Assembly: GCA_947502305.1 (NCBI GenBank)
Contig: CANMZA010000001.1
Span: forward strand, 496,001 to 560,000
DNA from: an uncultured Erythrobacter sp.
GTDB lineage: Bacteria; Pseudomonadota; Alphaproteobacteria; Sphingomonadales; Sphingomonadaceae
DNA length: 64,000 nt
Direction of reading: 5' to 3'
A program made the translations under genes and the position numbers. This document shows, one piece after another, positions 9,398-19,052 of this stretch; the stretch's first letter is position 1, and each line of letters opens with the position of its first letter. The notes under the pieces are model-generated. The model did no database searches. It worked only from the letters and a program-made list of their open reading frames with translations, and was not told the origin of the DNA.

Positions 9398-9439
9398 AGG
9401 GGCGCGCCGGAAATCATTTCAGCGTCAACCGGCGCCCCT
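9398..9439. other. GC-rich stem-loop in the lipoprotein-ndk spacer
   Basis: The arms AGGGGCGCGCCGG (9398-9410) and CCGGCGCCCCT (9429-9439) pair with a two-base bulge around an 18-base loop. No T-run follows on the plus strand, so it is more likely a processing, attenuation or mRNA-stability hairpin ahead of ndk than a full terminator. Confidence 0.4.
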
Positions 9440-9464
9440 CCCTGCTTTATCTAAGGAACTCACT

Positions 9465-9887
9465 ATGGCGGTTACCCGCACTTTTTCGATCATCAAACCT
9501 GATGCCACTCGCCGCAACCTGACCGGCGCGGTCACTGCTATGCTCGAAGGCGCTGGCCTGCGCGTTGTCGCGTCCAAGCGTATTCACATGACCAAAGAAC
9601 AAGCCGAGGGCTTCTACGCCGTGCATAGCGAGCGTCCCTTCTTTGGCGAACTCACTGAGTTCATGATGAGCGAACCTGTGGTTGTCCAAGTCCTCGAAGG
9701 CGAAGACGCCGTGACCCGCAATCGCGACATCATGGGCGCCACCAACCCAGCCGACGCCGCAGACGGCACAATCCGTAAAGAGCACGCTTTGTCGATCGGT
9801 GAAAACACCGTCCACGGCAGCGACAGCGAAGAAAATGCGAAGATCGAAATCGACTTCTTCTTCAGCGCGGACGAAATCGTCGGATAA
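9465..9887 (+). CDS. ndk: Nucleoside diphosphate kinase Ndk
   Basis: Ndk transfers the gamma-phosphate between nucleoside triphosphates and diphosphates through a phosphohistidine. The 140-residue product is the usual bacterial length. It shows the TFSIIKPDA opening, [10 protein letters not shown] and the active-site ENTVHGSDS with the phosphorylated histidine. AGGA precedes the ATG at good spacing. A bidirectional terminator closes the gene. Confidence 0.98.
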   Translation: MAVTRTFSIIKPDATRRNLTGAVTAMLEGAGLRVVASKRIHMTKEQAEGFYAVHSERPFFGELTEFMMSEPVVVQVLEGEDAVTRNRDIMGATNPADAADGTIRKEHALSIGENTVHGSDSEENAKIEIDFFFSADEIVG

Positions 9888-9909
9888 TTTCCGAACGCCT
9901 TGAATTTAT

Positions 9910-9941
9910 AAAAGGGTCGCCTGTCTGGGCGGCCCTTTTTG
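9910..9941. terminator. Bidirectional Rho-independent terminator between ndk and the sulfotransferase gene
   Basis: The stem GGGTCGCC (9914-9921) pairs with GGCGGCCC (9928-9935, one G-T pair) around a short loop. It is followed by TTTTT on the plus strand. On the minus strand it is followed by TTTTATA (the AAAA at 9910-9913). The convergent genes end at 9887 and 9945, so it can serve both. Confidence 0.85.
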
Positions 9942-9944
9942 TTT

Positions 9945-11159
9945 CTATGGCTGATTTTCAAAGCGGCGCAGCTGCTCTGCATGGGCGCGGTGATGGCCGT
10001 CTTTGCTGCCCGCCATTTGCGCGCGCATTGCGGTGATGGCTTGTGCCGATAAGCCAATCGCCAATTCGCCATAGACCCGGCGAATTTCGCTTTCCCAATC
10101 ATCGCCCAAAGCATCGAAATGCAAATGCGCGATGGGTCCGTCCCACTGGCTCAATGCCGCCGCCATGCGTTTTTCGCGCAGGGCGATCTTGCGCTGCCAA
10201 AACGCTGTGATCCGGGCCAAGTCGCATGTGTCCGATTGCACGGCCATTTGATTGGCGGCCAAGGACACGGCGCTTCGTAATACTGCGTCTTTGTCACGCT
10301 GCGCCACCACCAATCGGGCATCGGGAAAGATGCTGAGCAATGTGTCCAAATCCTCTGAAAAGGCGGGAACTTTCATCACACGGGGCAAGGCAGCATTCCC
10401 CCGATGCGCGGCATCGCTGCGCAGCATACGCGTAAATTCGCGGTAGATCGGCGCGGGATCGCGGGTCTCGCTAAAGGCGCTGTAGGACGGGATGTGCCAT
10501 TGCGATTCGTAAATCGAATGGTTGAGCGCCGCCGCGATCCAGGCCAGCTCCTCTTCCACTTCATTGGCGGCCATGGGGTGGATTGATAGCATCCACGGAT
10601 TGAGCGCGCCCAGCATCGCCAATTCCGCTGCGCTTTTGACCCGGCTCAACCCCAATGGCGTAGGGACCGGATGATAGGCATCGCGGTACCGGGTGTGCGA
10701 ATGCGCCGGGTCGGCGGCGAGCAATTTGTGAATGCGCGTTGTGCCGCTGCGCATATGGCCAATCACGATGATCGGCGGGGCGATGTGGGTCTGAAGAAGC
10801 TGCGGCTGAGCGTTCCAGAGCGCGCCAAAGGCCAGCCGGTTTTTTACCGCGCGTTGCAATTGGCCAAATGCCATGGCCCGGCCAAGCGGGTTGAGATCGG
10901 CTTCGCCAGTCGCGGCGCTGCACAGACGCTCAAACCGCTCGCGAAAATCGGCTACATCTTCGGCTGAACGACCGCCGCTTTCCGCCGCCGGATCGGCCCC
11001 CTTCGCCGCCATTTGCCATAATGCTTGCGCATTCAACTCAGGCTCCGGCAGCCACCCCTTGGCCCAAGCGCGGCCCAAAAGATCGCTCGCTCGCTGTGCC
11101 AATTTCCCGCGCGCAAGCGGGTGAGGGCGCAGCGGGACGGTCTTCTTAAAAAGCGGCAT
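9945..11159 (-). CDS. Sulfotransferase family protein
   Basis: The 404-residue product contains a PAPS-type P-loop, VIGHMRSGTTRIHKLLA (~132-148), followed by a large mixed region and a later DARLVVAQRDKDAVLRS segment. The latter resembles the 3'-phosphate-binding loop of sulfotransferases. The N-terminal ~110 residues are helical and not obviously catalytic. Such proteins are frequent in sphingomonads, but the acceptor cannot be read from sequence. The gene is followed at its 3' end by the shared terminator and has a 97-bp upstream gap to purN on the same strand. Confidence 0.8.
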   Translation of the reverse strand: MPLFKKTVPLRPHPLARGKLAQRASDLLGRAWAKGWLPEPELNAQALWQMAAKGADPAAESGGRSAEDVADFRERFERLCSAATGEADLNPLGRAMAFGQLQRAVKNRLAFGALWNAQPQLLQTHIAPPIIVIGHMRSGTTRIHKLLAADPAHSHTRYRDAYHPVPTPLGLSRVKSAAELAMLGALNPWMLSIHPMAANEVEEELAWIAAALNHSIYESQWHIPSYSAFSETRDPAPIYREFTRMLRSDAAHRGNAALPRVMKVPAFSEDLDTLLSIFPDARLVVAQRDKDAVLRSAVSLAANQMAVQSDTCDLARITAFWQRKIALREKRMAAALSQWDGPIAHLHFDALGDDWESEIRRVYGELAIGLSAQAITAMRAQMAGSKDGHHRAHAEQLRRFENQP

Positions 11160-11256
11160 CGTTAAAGCTGCAAACCGTGCGAGCGCGGTGTCATGTTCAT
11201 CCCGTCAACGCCGCAGTGGATGCGGCCCAGCCATACGTTTCGAGCGTTCAGTCCGC

Positions 11257-12258
11257 TCAAAACATATCCGCCGCATCAATCAGCTTAGTCAGCCGCGCGG
11301 GCGCGACGCTGCGCCAACTGCGCTCCAACCATTCGGCGATGTGATCCCAATCTGCATCCGGACGGTTCAAAATCACGCCAACCCATCCGCTCGCGCCGTA
11401 AAAAGCGGGCTTGTAATAGGTGTCCGGCTGGCTTTCGACGAGGTTCAGCAGCTCATCCATGCCGCTGGTTTTGACGAGCAAGGCAATGTGCCCGCTGCCG
11501 TGGTGGCGGTCTGAGAAATAGGCGAAATATTTGCCTGTCTTCTCGCTGCCTACGCGAAATCCGGGGGAGCCGTGGCTGGTCCGTTCATGCGTTTCGGGCA
11601 GGGCGAGGGCCAGTTCACGGACCCGCGCGAATAGGTGGCCGGGATCGGAGCCGCGCGACACATAATCGGCAATGCTGCGCGGATAGAGTTGGTGCTCTGC
11701 CAATTTAACCCGCGCGCCCAAAGTTTCAGCCGTATCATCCCGCGCAATGGCGACCCGCGCCTGCGCCAAGACTTCGCCAGCATCCAGATCGGGCGTCACC
11801 ACATGGACGCTCGCGCCCGCATGGCTGTCACCGGCCTCAATGGCGCGGGCAAAGGTGTTGAGCCCTTTATATTTCGGCAGCAGAGAAGGGTGAATGTTTA
11901 GGATACGCCCCTGCCAGCGTTGGGCAAATTCATCGGACAAAATCCGCATATATCCCGCCAGCACGAGATAGTCCGCCCCAGCTTCCTTCGCAGCCGCTTC
12001 CATGGCGGCGTCATGATTGGCGCGGCTATGGCCTTTATGCGAATGGACGAAGGTTGCGATGCCCTCCAACTGAGCCAGTTCCAGCCCGCCCGCATCGGCC
12101 ATATTGCTGGCGACGAGGACGATTTCATACGCCGCATCGGCCAGTCTGCTGGCATAAAGAATCGCGGCCATATTGGTGCCGCCGCCTGAGATAAAGACCG
12201 CAATTTTGGCCCGATTGCGCGCCGTTTGCGCCACATTGTCAGGCCCAGCGTCAGCCAT
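11257..12258 (-). CDS. purN: Phosphoribosylglycinamide formyltransferase PurN fused to an MmcQ/YjbR-like domain
   Basis: Residues ~17-200 are a complete PurN, the third enzyme of purine synthesis, which formylates GAR using 10-formyl-THF. FISGGGTNM sits at 22-30, and catalytic N121, H123 ([14 protein letters not shown]) and D159 (TPDLDAGEV) have the spacing of the E. coli triad. Residues ~210-325 are an extra domain of MmcQ/YjbR (DUF419) type, with [20 protein letters not shown], a KYFAYFS strand, [15 protein letters not shown] and [11 protein letters not shown]. PurN alone is normally ~190-220 residues, so this 333-residue protein is a fusion. The start overlaps the purM stop (ATGGCTGA), so the two are translationally coupled. 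Confidence 0.93.
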   Translation of the reverse strand: MADAGPDNVAQTARNRAKIAVFISGGGTNMAAILYASRLADAAYEIVLVASNMADAGGLELAQLEGIATFVHSHKGHSRANHDAAMEAAAKEAGADYLVLAGYMRILSDEFAQRWQGRILNIHPSLLPKYKGLNTFARAIEAGDSHAGASVHVVTPDLDAGEVLAQARVAIARDDTAETLGARVKLAEHQLYPRSIADYVSRGSDPGHLFARVRELALALPETHERTSHGSPGFRVGSEKTGKYFAYFSDRHHGSGHIALLVKTSGMDELLNLVESQPDTYYKPAFYGASGWVGVILNRPDADWDHIAEWLERSWRSVAPARLTKLIDAADMF

Positions 12259-13348
12259 TGTGGACCGCTTCCCACTCCTGCGTCGCGGACCATGTCCCTT
12301 GGCTCCCGCGCACGGTGCAGCCGCGCGTCCCTTCGCGGATCACGCCGACTTCGCAGACTGTTTCACCCGCGGCTTCCAATCGTTCAGTGATCGCGGCGAC
12401 GTTTTCTTGAGCCACCGCCAACACCATGCCGACGCCGCAATTAAAAGTGCGCGCCATTTCAGCAGGCTCAATATGCCCTTGCGCTTGTAAAAACGCCATC
12501 AAGCGCGGTTGATCCCACAGATCGGCATCAATCGCGGCATGCGCGCCTTCAGGCAAAATGCGCGGCAGGTTCTCTAGCAAACCGCCCCCGGTGATATGCG
12601 CCAGGCCGTGGATTAACCCTTCGCGGATCAGCGGCAGCAGGCTGGCGACATAAATGCGCGTCGGTTCGATCAAGGCGTCGATGAGCAACCGGTCTTGGTC
12701 AAACAAAGACGGTCGATCCAATTTCCAGCCCTTATCTTCGGCTAGCCGCCGGACCAGTGAATACCCGTTGGAATGCACACCGGAGCTCGCCAGACCAATC
12801 AAGACATCGCCGGGCGCGACCGCATCACCGGTCAATTGTTGCCCGCGTTCCACCGCGCCGACGCAAAATCCGGCAAGGTCATAATCGCCATCGCCATACA
12901 TGCCCGGCATTTCCGCCGTTTCCCCGCCGATCAAAGCGCACCCGGCTTGCTTGCACCCCTCTGCGATACCGGCAACGACACGGGTCGCGACGCCGTTTTC
13001 CAATTTGCCGGTGGCGAAATAATCGAGGAAGAACAAAGGTTCCGCCCCTTGAACGATCAGATCGTTGACGCACATTGCAACCAGATCAATGCCGACCGTA
13101 TCGTGGCGATCATGTTCGATGGCGAGTTTGAGTTTTGTGCCAACCCCGTCATTGGCTGCGACCAGCAAGGGGTCTTTATATCCCGCCGCCTTGGGATCGA
13201 AGAATCCACCGAATCCGCCCAGCTCGCTGGTGGCCCCGGCGCGCGCGGTGGCCTTGGCCAGCGGGGCAATTGCTTTGATCAGCGCATTGCCCGTATCGAT
13301 AGAAACGCCCGCATCGGCATAGGTGTATGGTGAGTTTTTACGTGTCAT
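12251..13348 (-). CDS. purM: Phosphoribosylformylglycinamidine cyclo-ligase PurM
   Basis: PurM makes aminoimidazole ribonucleotide (AIR) from FGAM with ATP in purine biosynthesis. The 365-residue product begins [14 protein letters not shown] and contains [40 protein letters not shown] and the [16 protein letters not shown] segment, all hallmark blocks. It is upstream of purN in the usual purM-purN operon. Its start lies 70 bp from a divergent DUF2066 gene, an order conserved in alphaproteobacteria. Confidence 0.97.
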   Translation of the reverse strand: MTRKNSPYTYADAGVSIDTGNALIKAIAPLAKATARAGATSELGGFGGFFDPKAAGYKDPLLVAANDGVGTKLKLAIEHDRHDTVGIDLVAMCVNDLIVQGAEPLFFLDYFATGKLENGVATRVVAGIAEGCKQAGCALIGGETAEMPGMYGDGDYDLAGFCVGAVERGQQLTGDAVAPGDVLIGLASSGVHSNGYSLVRRLAEDKGWKLDRPSLFDQDRLLIDALIEPTRIYVASLLPLIREGLIHGLAHITGGGLLENLPRILPEGAHAAIDADLWDQPRLMAFLQAQGHIEPAEMARTFNCGVGMVLAVAQENVAAITERLEAAGETVCEVGVIREGTRGCTVRGSQGTWSATQEWEAVHNG

Positions 13349-13418
13349 GGACGCGTGTTTAGCCTTTCACACTTGGAATTCCACTCGCCATTGGGCAAAG
13401 GACGTGAAGATTTCCCCG

Positions 13419-14720
13419 ATGACGATCGCATCACGCCCTTTTGGCCCGATTTTGAGCGCCCTTCAGCCCGCCGCAATTTCTGTGCGTTGGACATTCGCTG
13501 TGCTGCTCGCCTTGGCATTGCTTGGCGGCGGCTATGCGCTGGTTTTGGCGCAGGTGTCGGGCGACCGGGGCATCGCGCCAACCGCCTCTAGCGCGGATAT
13601 CGAAGTGCGCGGGATCGAAGTGGATGTGCGCGCCGACAATGCGATGGAGGCGCGCAGCACCGCATGGCGTCAGGCCCAGCGAGAGGCTTGGAGCCGCGCT
13701 GGCGGGCCTGCTATCGCCGATGGGCAATTGTCGGGCATGGTCACGGCAATCGTGATTCAGCGCGAGAGAATCGGCCCCAAACGTTATGTAGCAACGCTGG
13801 GCGTGTCGTTTGACCGGCAACGGGCCGGTCGATTCTTAGGCGGCAATTCACGCGCGCGCTCCTCTGCACCGATGCTGCTAATCCCGGTAACGGCCAGCGG
13901 CGGGGCCTATACGGCATTTGAGGTTCGCAATCCGTGGCAGCGGGCTTGGGCGAGCTTTAATCCGGGCACGAGCCGGATTGATTATGTCCGCCCCAGCGGC
14001 GCGGGCGGCGATTCGCTGCTGCTGAATTATGGCCAAGCAGGTCGGCGCAGCCGCGCGTGGTGGCGCACGACGCTGGATCAATATGGCGCGGCCGATGCAC
14101 TGGTTCCGATTGCGCGGCTTGAACATCAATTCCCCGGCGGCCCGATCAAGGGGACATTTACCGCGCGCTACGGCCCTGACAGTAAAGTTTTGGAGCGTTT
14201 CTCGCTGGAGGCGAATGGTCCGGGCGGTCTGGACGAAATGCTCAGCGAAGCGGTCGACCGGTTTGACCGTATTTATGAGCAAGCCTTGGCCGATGGCGCC
14301 TTGCAGCCGGATCCGACATTGCGGTTGGGCGGATCGGGTCAGGTTGACCCGGCGATTGCACGGTTGATTGAAATCGGGCGCGCAATTCGGGCGCGCGACA
14401 GCGCCGTGGCGGCAGCTGAAGCCGCAGCGAGCGCGGCTCCGGCTGCTGCGCCGGTTGCTGCTCCGACGCAGGCTCCGGCGGTTGTTCGCGCCTTTGCCGT
14501 TCAATTTGCAACGCCCGATGCGATGACATTTGACGCGACATTGTCGACGGTGCGCCAAGTGCAAGGGGTACGCGGTTTGGCCGTTACCAGCACCGCGATG
14601 GGCGGCACCTCGGTGATGAGCGTCAGCTATGGCGGCGAGATCAGCGCACTGGCGGCGGCTTTGCGTGCACGCGGCTTTACCGTGCGTGAGGGCGCAAACG
14701 CGCTCGCCATTTCGCGCTAA
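13419..14720 (+). CDS. DUF2066 family membrane-anchored protein
   Basis: The 433-residue product has an N-terminal hydrophobic segment (VRWTFAVLLALALLGGGYAL) that may be an uncleaved signal-anchor. It is followed by the recognisable DUF2066 opening, in which a VRADNAMEAR-like stretch leads into AWRQAQREAWSRA, with an RYVATLGVSFDRQRAG strand. An Ala/Pro-rich linker lies near 360-385 and a C-terminal ferredoxin-like fold near 390-433. The start at 13419 avoids overlap with purM. The gene lies between purM and hdaA, a conserved alphaproteobacterial neighbourhood. Biochemical function is unknown. Confidence 0.75.
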   Translation: MTIASRPFGPILSALQPAAISVRWTFAVLLALALLGGGYALVLAQVSGDRGIAPTASSADIEVRGIEVDVRADNAMEARSTAWRQAQREAWSRAGGPAIADGQLSGMVTAIVIQRERIGPKRYVATLGVSFDRQRAGRFLGGNSRARSSAPMLLIPVTASGGAYTAFEVRNPWQRAWASFNPGTSRIDYVRPSGAGGDSLLLNYGQAGRRSRAWWRTTLDQYGAADALVPIARLEHQFPGGPIKGTFTARYGPDSKVLERFSLEANGPGGLDEMLSEAVDRFDRIYEQALADGALQPDPTLRLGGSGQVDPAIARLIEIGRAIRARDSAVAAAEAAASAAPAAAPVAAPTQAPAVVRAFAVQFATPDAMTFDATLSTVRQVQGVRGLAVTSTAMGGTSVMSVSYGGEISALAAALRARGFTVREGANALAISR

Positions 14721-14741
14721 GCGCAGAATGATGGCTGGCTG

Positions 14742-15377
14742 ATGTCCGCTCAACACCCTGGTCAAATTGCGCTGCCGCTGCTGGCGGAGGGACGCGGTGA
14801 TCCCCGGCGGATTGTTATTGGCGATGCCAATGCGGGCGTGATTGAGGCTTTGCAATCACCCGGCAATTGGCCGTTTCACACCGCCGTTTTGACGGGCCCT
14901 GCGCGTTGCGGGAAATCCTTGCTCGGCCAGTGGGCCGCTGGCCAAGGGATTGAAGTGATCGACGGCGCGGATTTGCGGGAGGAAGCGGATATCTTTCACC
15001 GCTGGAACGCGGTTCAACATGGCGGATCACGCGCGGGGACTGCGCTCTTGCTGATCGCGGATGATACGCCGTGGGATATCACTTTGCCCGATCTCAAATC
15101 GCGGCTGGGCGGATCGCTGCAACTGGCGATTGGCGAACCGGATGACGCCATGGCGGCATCGCTGATAGAAGTACATGCAGAAGCCCGCGCGCTGACGCTG
15201 GCAGACGGAGCGGCGGAATATCTCGTCCCGCGCACTTCGCGCAGTTTTGCCGATATTGAACGGTTGGTGGCCGCAATTGATCGCATCAGCCTTGAACGCC
15301 AAGCGCCCGCCACCATGTCAGTTTGGAGAGCCGCGCTAGAAGCATTACAAGGGCCGCAGCAACAAAAACTGTTGTAG
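14742..15377 (+). CDS. hdaA: DnaA-inactivating AAA+ protein HdaA
   Basis: HdaA, with the sliding clamp, stimulates ATP hydrolysis by DnaA and prevents re-initiation of replication. The 211-residue product is a short DnaA-like AAA+ protein without the DNA-binding domain IV. It begins with a clamp-binding-like QIALPLL, then a Walker A-type GPARCGKSLL (~53-62) and a Walker B-like ALLLIADDTPWD. A sensor/lid region follows (LVPRTSRSFADIERLVAAID). It follows DUF2066 by 21 bp, the order typical of hdaA loci. Confidence 0.9.
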   Translation: MSAQHPGQIALPLLAEGRGDPRRIVIGDANAGVIEALQSPGNWPFHTAVLTGPARCGKSLLGQWAAGQGIEVIDGADLREEADIFHRWNAVQHGGSRAGTALLLIADDTPWDITLPDLKSRLGGSLQLAIGEPDDAMAASLIEVHAEARALTLADGAAEYLVPRTSRSFADIERLVAAIDRISLERQAPATMSVWRAALEALQGPQQQKLL

Positions 15378-15419
15378 GTGAGATTTGCAATTGAGCGGTT
15401 TTGGTGGGAGAATCTGAGC

Positions 15420-16142
15420 ATGTTTGAACGGCTCAAGAACTATCTGGACTCGATCCAAGCGCGCGACCCTGCGCCGCGCTCGCGGTGGGAAATCCTGCTC
15501 TATCCCGGCGTTTGGGCGCTGGGTTTTCACCGGATTGCCCATTGGTTGTTCAATGCGAAACTCTATTTCCTTGCCCGGTTCATCAATCATTTCAGCCGCT
15601 TGCTGACCGCAATTGACATCCATCCCGGCGCCAAAATCGGCAAGAATTTCTTCATCGATCACGGCTTTACAGTGATTGGGGAAACCGCGCAGATCGGCGA
15701 CAATGTGACGATCTATCAATGCGTCACACTGGGTGGTACGAACCCGACCAATGGCGTGGGCGGCAAACGTCACCCGACATTGGAAGACAACGTCATTGTT
15801 GGATCAGGCGCGCAAATCATCGGCCCCATCACAATCGGCGAACGCGGGCGTATTGGCGCGAATGCGGTGGTGATGGAGGACGTGCCGGGCGGCGCGACAA
15901 TGGTTGGGTTTAAGGCGCGATCAACGCTTCTGCCGGCAGAGGAATGGATCAAGGAATTCATCCCCTACGGCACACCGTGCGAGGATGCAGAGGGCAATAA
16001 AGTCGATTGCATCGAAAAGCTGGAAGGCGAGCTTGCAGAATTGCGCGCAGAAGTGGCCGCGATCAAGGCGGACGCAGCGGGTAAGGACGAGGCCGATCAA
16101 CCCTCATTCGATTTGTCTAAGAAGAGCGGGACCGGCGCCTGA
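15420..16142 (+). CDS. cysE: Serine O-acetyltransferase (CysE/EpsC type)
   Basis: The enzyme acetylates L-serine with acetyl-CoA, the first step of cysteine synthesis. The 240-residue product has a short helical N-terminus, like the EpsC-type shorter enzymes, then the left-handed beta-helix with IHPGAKIGKNFFIDH and the GGTNPTNGVGGKRHPTLEDN loop. GSGAQIIGPITIGERGRIGAN follows closely, and a lineage-specific Glu/Lys/Ala-rich tail of ~50 residues ends the protein. The ATG at 15420 is preceded by GGGAG at good spacing, favouring it over the longer frame start. The stop overlaps the start of the DUF2794 gene. Confidence 0.92.
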   Translation: MFERLKNYLDSIQARDPAPRSRWEILLYPGVWALGFHRIAHWLFNAKLYFLARFINHFSRLLTAIDIHPGAKIGKNFFIDHGFTVIGETAQIGDNVTIYQCVTLGGTNPTNGVGGKRHPTLEDNVIVGSGAQIIGPITIGERGRIGANAVVMEDVPGGATMVGFKARSTLLPAEEWIKEFIPYGTPCEDAEGNKVDCIEKLEGELAELRAEVAAIKADAAGKDEADQPSFDLSKKSGTGA

Positions 16143-16528
16143 TGAATGCCAAGACTGGCGGAGCATCGGGCGGCGGGCATTCCGGCCAAGTCGTCGCATT
16201 TCCGCAAAAAGCAGGCGGCAATGCGCTAGGTCAAGTCGGTTTTGAACGGGCCGAATTACAGCGCATTCTTGACCTTTATGGCCGCATGGTCGCCGCCGGA
16301 GAATGGCGCGATTATGCGATGGATTTCGACAAGCACGCCGCCACTTTCGCCGCCTTTCGCCGGACAGCGGAACGCCCCAATGCGCGGGTCGAAAAGCGGC
16401 CTTCTTTGCGCGCGAAACAAGGCATGTACACCTTGTTTGGCGAACACGGGCAAGTGCTCAAACGCGGATCAGATCTCGCCAATGTCCTAGCGCCGATGGA
16501 GCGCAAGTTGATGAAAGCGGTCGATTAA
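16142..16528 (+). CDS. DUF2794 domain protein
   Basis: The 128-residue product contains the DUF2794 core: ILDLYGRMVAAGEWRDYAM, then FRRTAE and the VEKRPSLRAKQGMYTLF strand, then VLKRGSDLANVL. The family is small, soluble, widespread in alphaproteobacteria and of unknown function. Its ATG overlaps the cysE stop (TGATG), indicating translational coupling. The stop shares the bases TTAA with the convergent membrane-protein gene, so the two genes overlap by four bases at their ends. Confidence 0.88.
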   Translation: MNAKTGGASGGGHSGQVVAFPQKAGGNALGQVGFERAELQRILDLYGRMVAAGEWRDYAMDFDKHAATFAAFRRTAERPNARVEKRPSLRAKQGMYTLFGEHGQVLKRGSDLANVLAPMERKLMKAVD

Positions 16529-17718
16529 GCCACGCTCGGTTCAATCGCAGAAGCGGCCGGCACTGTGTCCTCGGTCGCGGGCAGCCGGTCTTGGATACCC
16601 ACCGGCATTGCCCCAACCACCACCCGGCGAATGGGCTGCCAAAATGCCGAAAGGCTGAGCAATGCGGAGCCGATTACGAGAGCCGTGAGCGCAAAGTTCA
16701 ATTCCACCGCGCCAAATTCGCGGAACAGGAATGTGAGCGCAAACAGCACATAGATCAGCGCCGATACGAGCAGCGCCCGGCGATCAATCGCCAATGCCAC
16801 CAGGCCAAAGGCAATATACACGGCCACGACGCCAAACGCCGCGCCAATACCCAGATTGTCCCCTTCGGTTACGCCTAGCAGCGCGAAGATGGGATGCGCG
16901 ATCATCGGCGCGGCGAGCAGGTGCAGCCAAAACGCCACATCGCTGCGCCGGGTGATCCGTTCACGGTCAGAAATATCCCAGCGCATGGCAAAGACCCACA
17001 CGGCGAGCCCGGCGACGAAGACGAGTCCGAAGACGATGTCGAAATTGTCATCTAACACCTCCGGGCCGATAGCCGCGACAATCAAGCCAATCACAGTGGC
17101 CGCAATACCCGCCGCGCCTGCCGCGACCGTGATGGGCACCATGAACCGGCGCCAATGCACATAGGCGGCCCCCGCTGCGACCAGAGCCGCAAAGGACACC
17201 ATCAACGCGCCGACAGTTTCGCTGCCGTCGATAGCCAGCGCCATGCCGGCGCCAAACACTGCAAAAAACACGCCGCCGACAAATGCCAAGAGCAAGATGA
17301 TCGAGGGGAGCGCCATGCGCCGTTTCCGGGTGAAAAATTCGGTGAGCGGCCAAGCCGTGACGGCGACTAGCAATCCCGCAAGGCTGCTGGTTAAAACCTC
17401 CGCAAATTCGCGCGAGGCCGACCATGCTTCCATCTGAGCATCGGTCGGTTGCGGTAAACGGGAGAAGAACTCACTATAATCTTCAACCGGCGCAAGGAAC
17501 CCGGCAATCGCTTGCCCAATGGCGCCGACCGCAACGAGCAGAATGACGACGCCGATGGTCACAAAAATATCGTTGAAGCTGTTGATCAGGCGAAAATTCT
17601 CTTCCGATCCGCGCGGCAATTCGCGCACTTTGCTCATATGCGCGCGAAAGCCAGAGGCGGCCTCGGCGCTGATAGCACCAGCGGCTACGGCGGAATTGAT
17701 ATCGTCTTCGCTGTACAT
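16525..17718 (-). CDS. Multi-span membrane protein of unknown function
   Basis: The 397-residue product begins with a soluble stretch of ~45 residues (YSEDDINSAVAAGAISAEA) that resembles the helical N-terminus of DUF2157-like membrane proteins. About ten hydrophobic segments follow, with a C-terminal soluble tail containing AMPVGIQDRLP. No catalytic motif is visible. A GGAG element lies upstream of the ATG. The DUF2157 relationship is a guess from overall architecture. Confidence 0.72.
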   Translation of the reverse strand: MYSEDDINSAVAAGAISAEAASGFRAHMSKVRELPRGSEENFRLINSFNDIFVTIGVVILLVAVGAIGQAIAGFLAPVEDYSEFFSRLPQPTDAQMEAWSASREFAEVLTSSLAGLLVAVTAWPLTEFFTRKRRMALPSIILLLAFVGGVFFAVFGAGMALAIDGSETVGALMVSFAALVAAGAAYVHWRRFMVPITVAAGAAGIAATVIGLIVAAIGPEVLDDNFDIVFGLVFVAGLAVWVFAMRWDISDRERITRRSDVAFWLHLLAAPMIAHPIFALLGVTEGDNLGIGAAFGVVAVYIAFGLVALAIDRRALLVSALIYVLFALTFLFREFGAVELNFALTALVIGSALLSLSAFWQPIRRVVVGAMPVGIQDRLPATEDTVPAASAIEPSVA

Positions 17719-17846
17719 CGCGGTTTCTCCGAAGGTTTTGGCCGAAAGGTTTGGCCCGCTTCTTTTAGAATTGCCGGGACGCTATCGAAGGTGTGTTACT
17801 GTGTCAATACGGCTTGGCGGAGGGCGGCCCAAGATATGCGCCAGAT

Positions 17847-17881
17847 ACAAAACGGCCCCCGCATCGTTCAATGCGAGGGCC
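17847..17881 (-). terminator. Rho-independent terminator after the SDR gene
   Basis: On the minus strand an 11-bp near-perfect stem (17854-17864 with 17871-17881, arms GGCCCTCGCAT and ATGCGGGGGCC) has a six-base loop and is followed by GTTTTGT. It lies about 50 bases past the SDR stop at 17933. Confidence 0.75.
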
Positions 17882-17932
17882 GAATGTGTCTTTTTCAGAT
17901 CGGCGCAGCATTGCCGCGCCTCTCTCTTCGCC

Positions 17933-18862
17933 TTACCCGCGCGCGCTGCCGGGGCCGGTCCCTGTGACCTTCTGCATCGCTTTCAGGATGTTGCCCGATT
18001 GCTCGCTGCCGGATTGCGGGGCGACCAGATTGGTGAAGGAATTGATGTCGTCCCAGCGATCAGCAAAGCCTTCCACGGTGCGCTCTTCATCGGTCAGCCA
18101 CACAGCGTCGTTCATCACAGTCCATGACGAATGGAAGCCGCCTGCGCCTGCGCCGACAATTGCGTTGGTGGGCGAATCTTCGCTGACCAAATACAGCGCC
18201 GCTGGCACCACGTTTTCAGGGGCAAACAGTTTGAACGCTTCTTCTGGGAAGAGGTCTTCGGTCATCCGCGTGCCCGCAACTGGCGAGAGCGAATTGCAGC
18301 GAATATTGTATTTCGCGCCTTCAAGCTGGAGCGTCTTGGTAAGCCCTGCGAGCCCCAATTTCGCTGCGCCGTAATTGGCTTGGCCAAAATTGCCGAACAG
18401 GCCGGTGGACGATGCGGTCATCAAAACGCGGCCATAGGCTTGCTCGCGGAAGGTTTCCCAGCATGCTTTGGTTACGAAAGCGGAGCCTGTCAGGTGGACT
18501 TTGAGAACCAGCTCAAAATCTTCTGGGGTCATTTTGTGGAACGTCTTATCGCGCAAAATACCGGCATTGTTGATGAGGACATGAACGCCGCCCCATTTTT
18601 GCTTTGTATCCGCGACCATCTTTTCCATCTGGTCATATTCGGTGACGCTGCCGCCATTGGCGATGGCTTCGCCGCCCGCTTTTTCGATTTCGGCAACAAC
18701 TTCTGCTGCCGCATCCGAAGTGCCGGTGCCATCGCGTGCGCCGCCAAGGTCGTTGACGACAACTTTCGCGCCGCGCTTCGCCAGTTCAATAGCATAGGCG
18801 CGGCCAAGGCCGCCGCCGGCGCCGGTTACGATGGCGACTTTGTCTTTAAAGGAGATGCTCAT
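17933..18862 (-). CDS. SDR-family dehydrogenase (MFE-2 / 3-hydroxyacyl-CoA dehydrogenase-like)
   Basis: The 309-residue product has [12 protein letters not shown] for NAD(P) binding (from ~13), the NNAG motif in [10 protein letters not shown], a catalytic serine in MTASSTG and the YGAAK pair. The extended segment [15 protein letters not shown] and the long C-terminal part are characteristic of the dehydrogenase domain of peroxisomal-type multifunctional enzyme 2. That points to beta-oxidation of acyl-CoA chains, although many uncharacterised paralogues share this form. GAGGA precedes the ATG and a TATAAT-like element lies just upstream. Confidence 0.88.
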   Translation of the reverse strand: MSISFKDKVAIVTGAGGGLGRAYAIELAKRGAKVVVNDLGGARDGTGTSDAAAEVVAEIEKAGGEAIANGGSVTEYDQMEKMVADTKQKWGGVHVLINNAGILRDKTFHKMTPEDFELVLKVHLTGSAFVTKACWETFREQAYGRVLMTASSTGLFGNFGQANYGAAKLGLAGLTKTLQLEGAKYNIRCNSLSPVAGTRMTEDLFPEEAFKLFAPENVVPAALYLVSEDSPTNAIVGAGAGGFHSSWTVMNDAVWLTDEERTVEGFADRWDDINSFTNLVAPQSGSEQSGNILKAMQKVTGTGPGSARG

Positions 18863-18882
18863 GGGTTGATCCTCTTTCGTCT

Positions 18883-18888
18883 ATTATA
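18883..18888 (-). promoter_or_regulatory. Candidate -10 element (TATAAT) for the SDR gene
   Basis: Read on the minus strand the hexamer is TATAAT, a perfect consensus -10 box, about 20 bases before the ATG at 18862. No good TTGACA-like -35 box is visible at 16-18 bases spacing, so the call is weak. If real it would give a leader of only about 14 bases. Confidence 0.3.
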
Positions 18889-19052
18889 GTCTGTTTGGTC
18901 TTTGGTCCCGCTATGTCAGGTCGGCTTTAGGGGCCTGCCTTACGGAAACGTAAACTTCTGTGGGCGCTGCCTGACACTTTCTCTGCTGCGTTGCAACAGG
19001 GGTTTCACCGGCCCCGCGCCCGGTCCGCCATGCCGTAGGGTTAGGATGCGCT

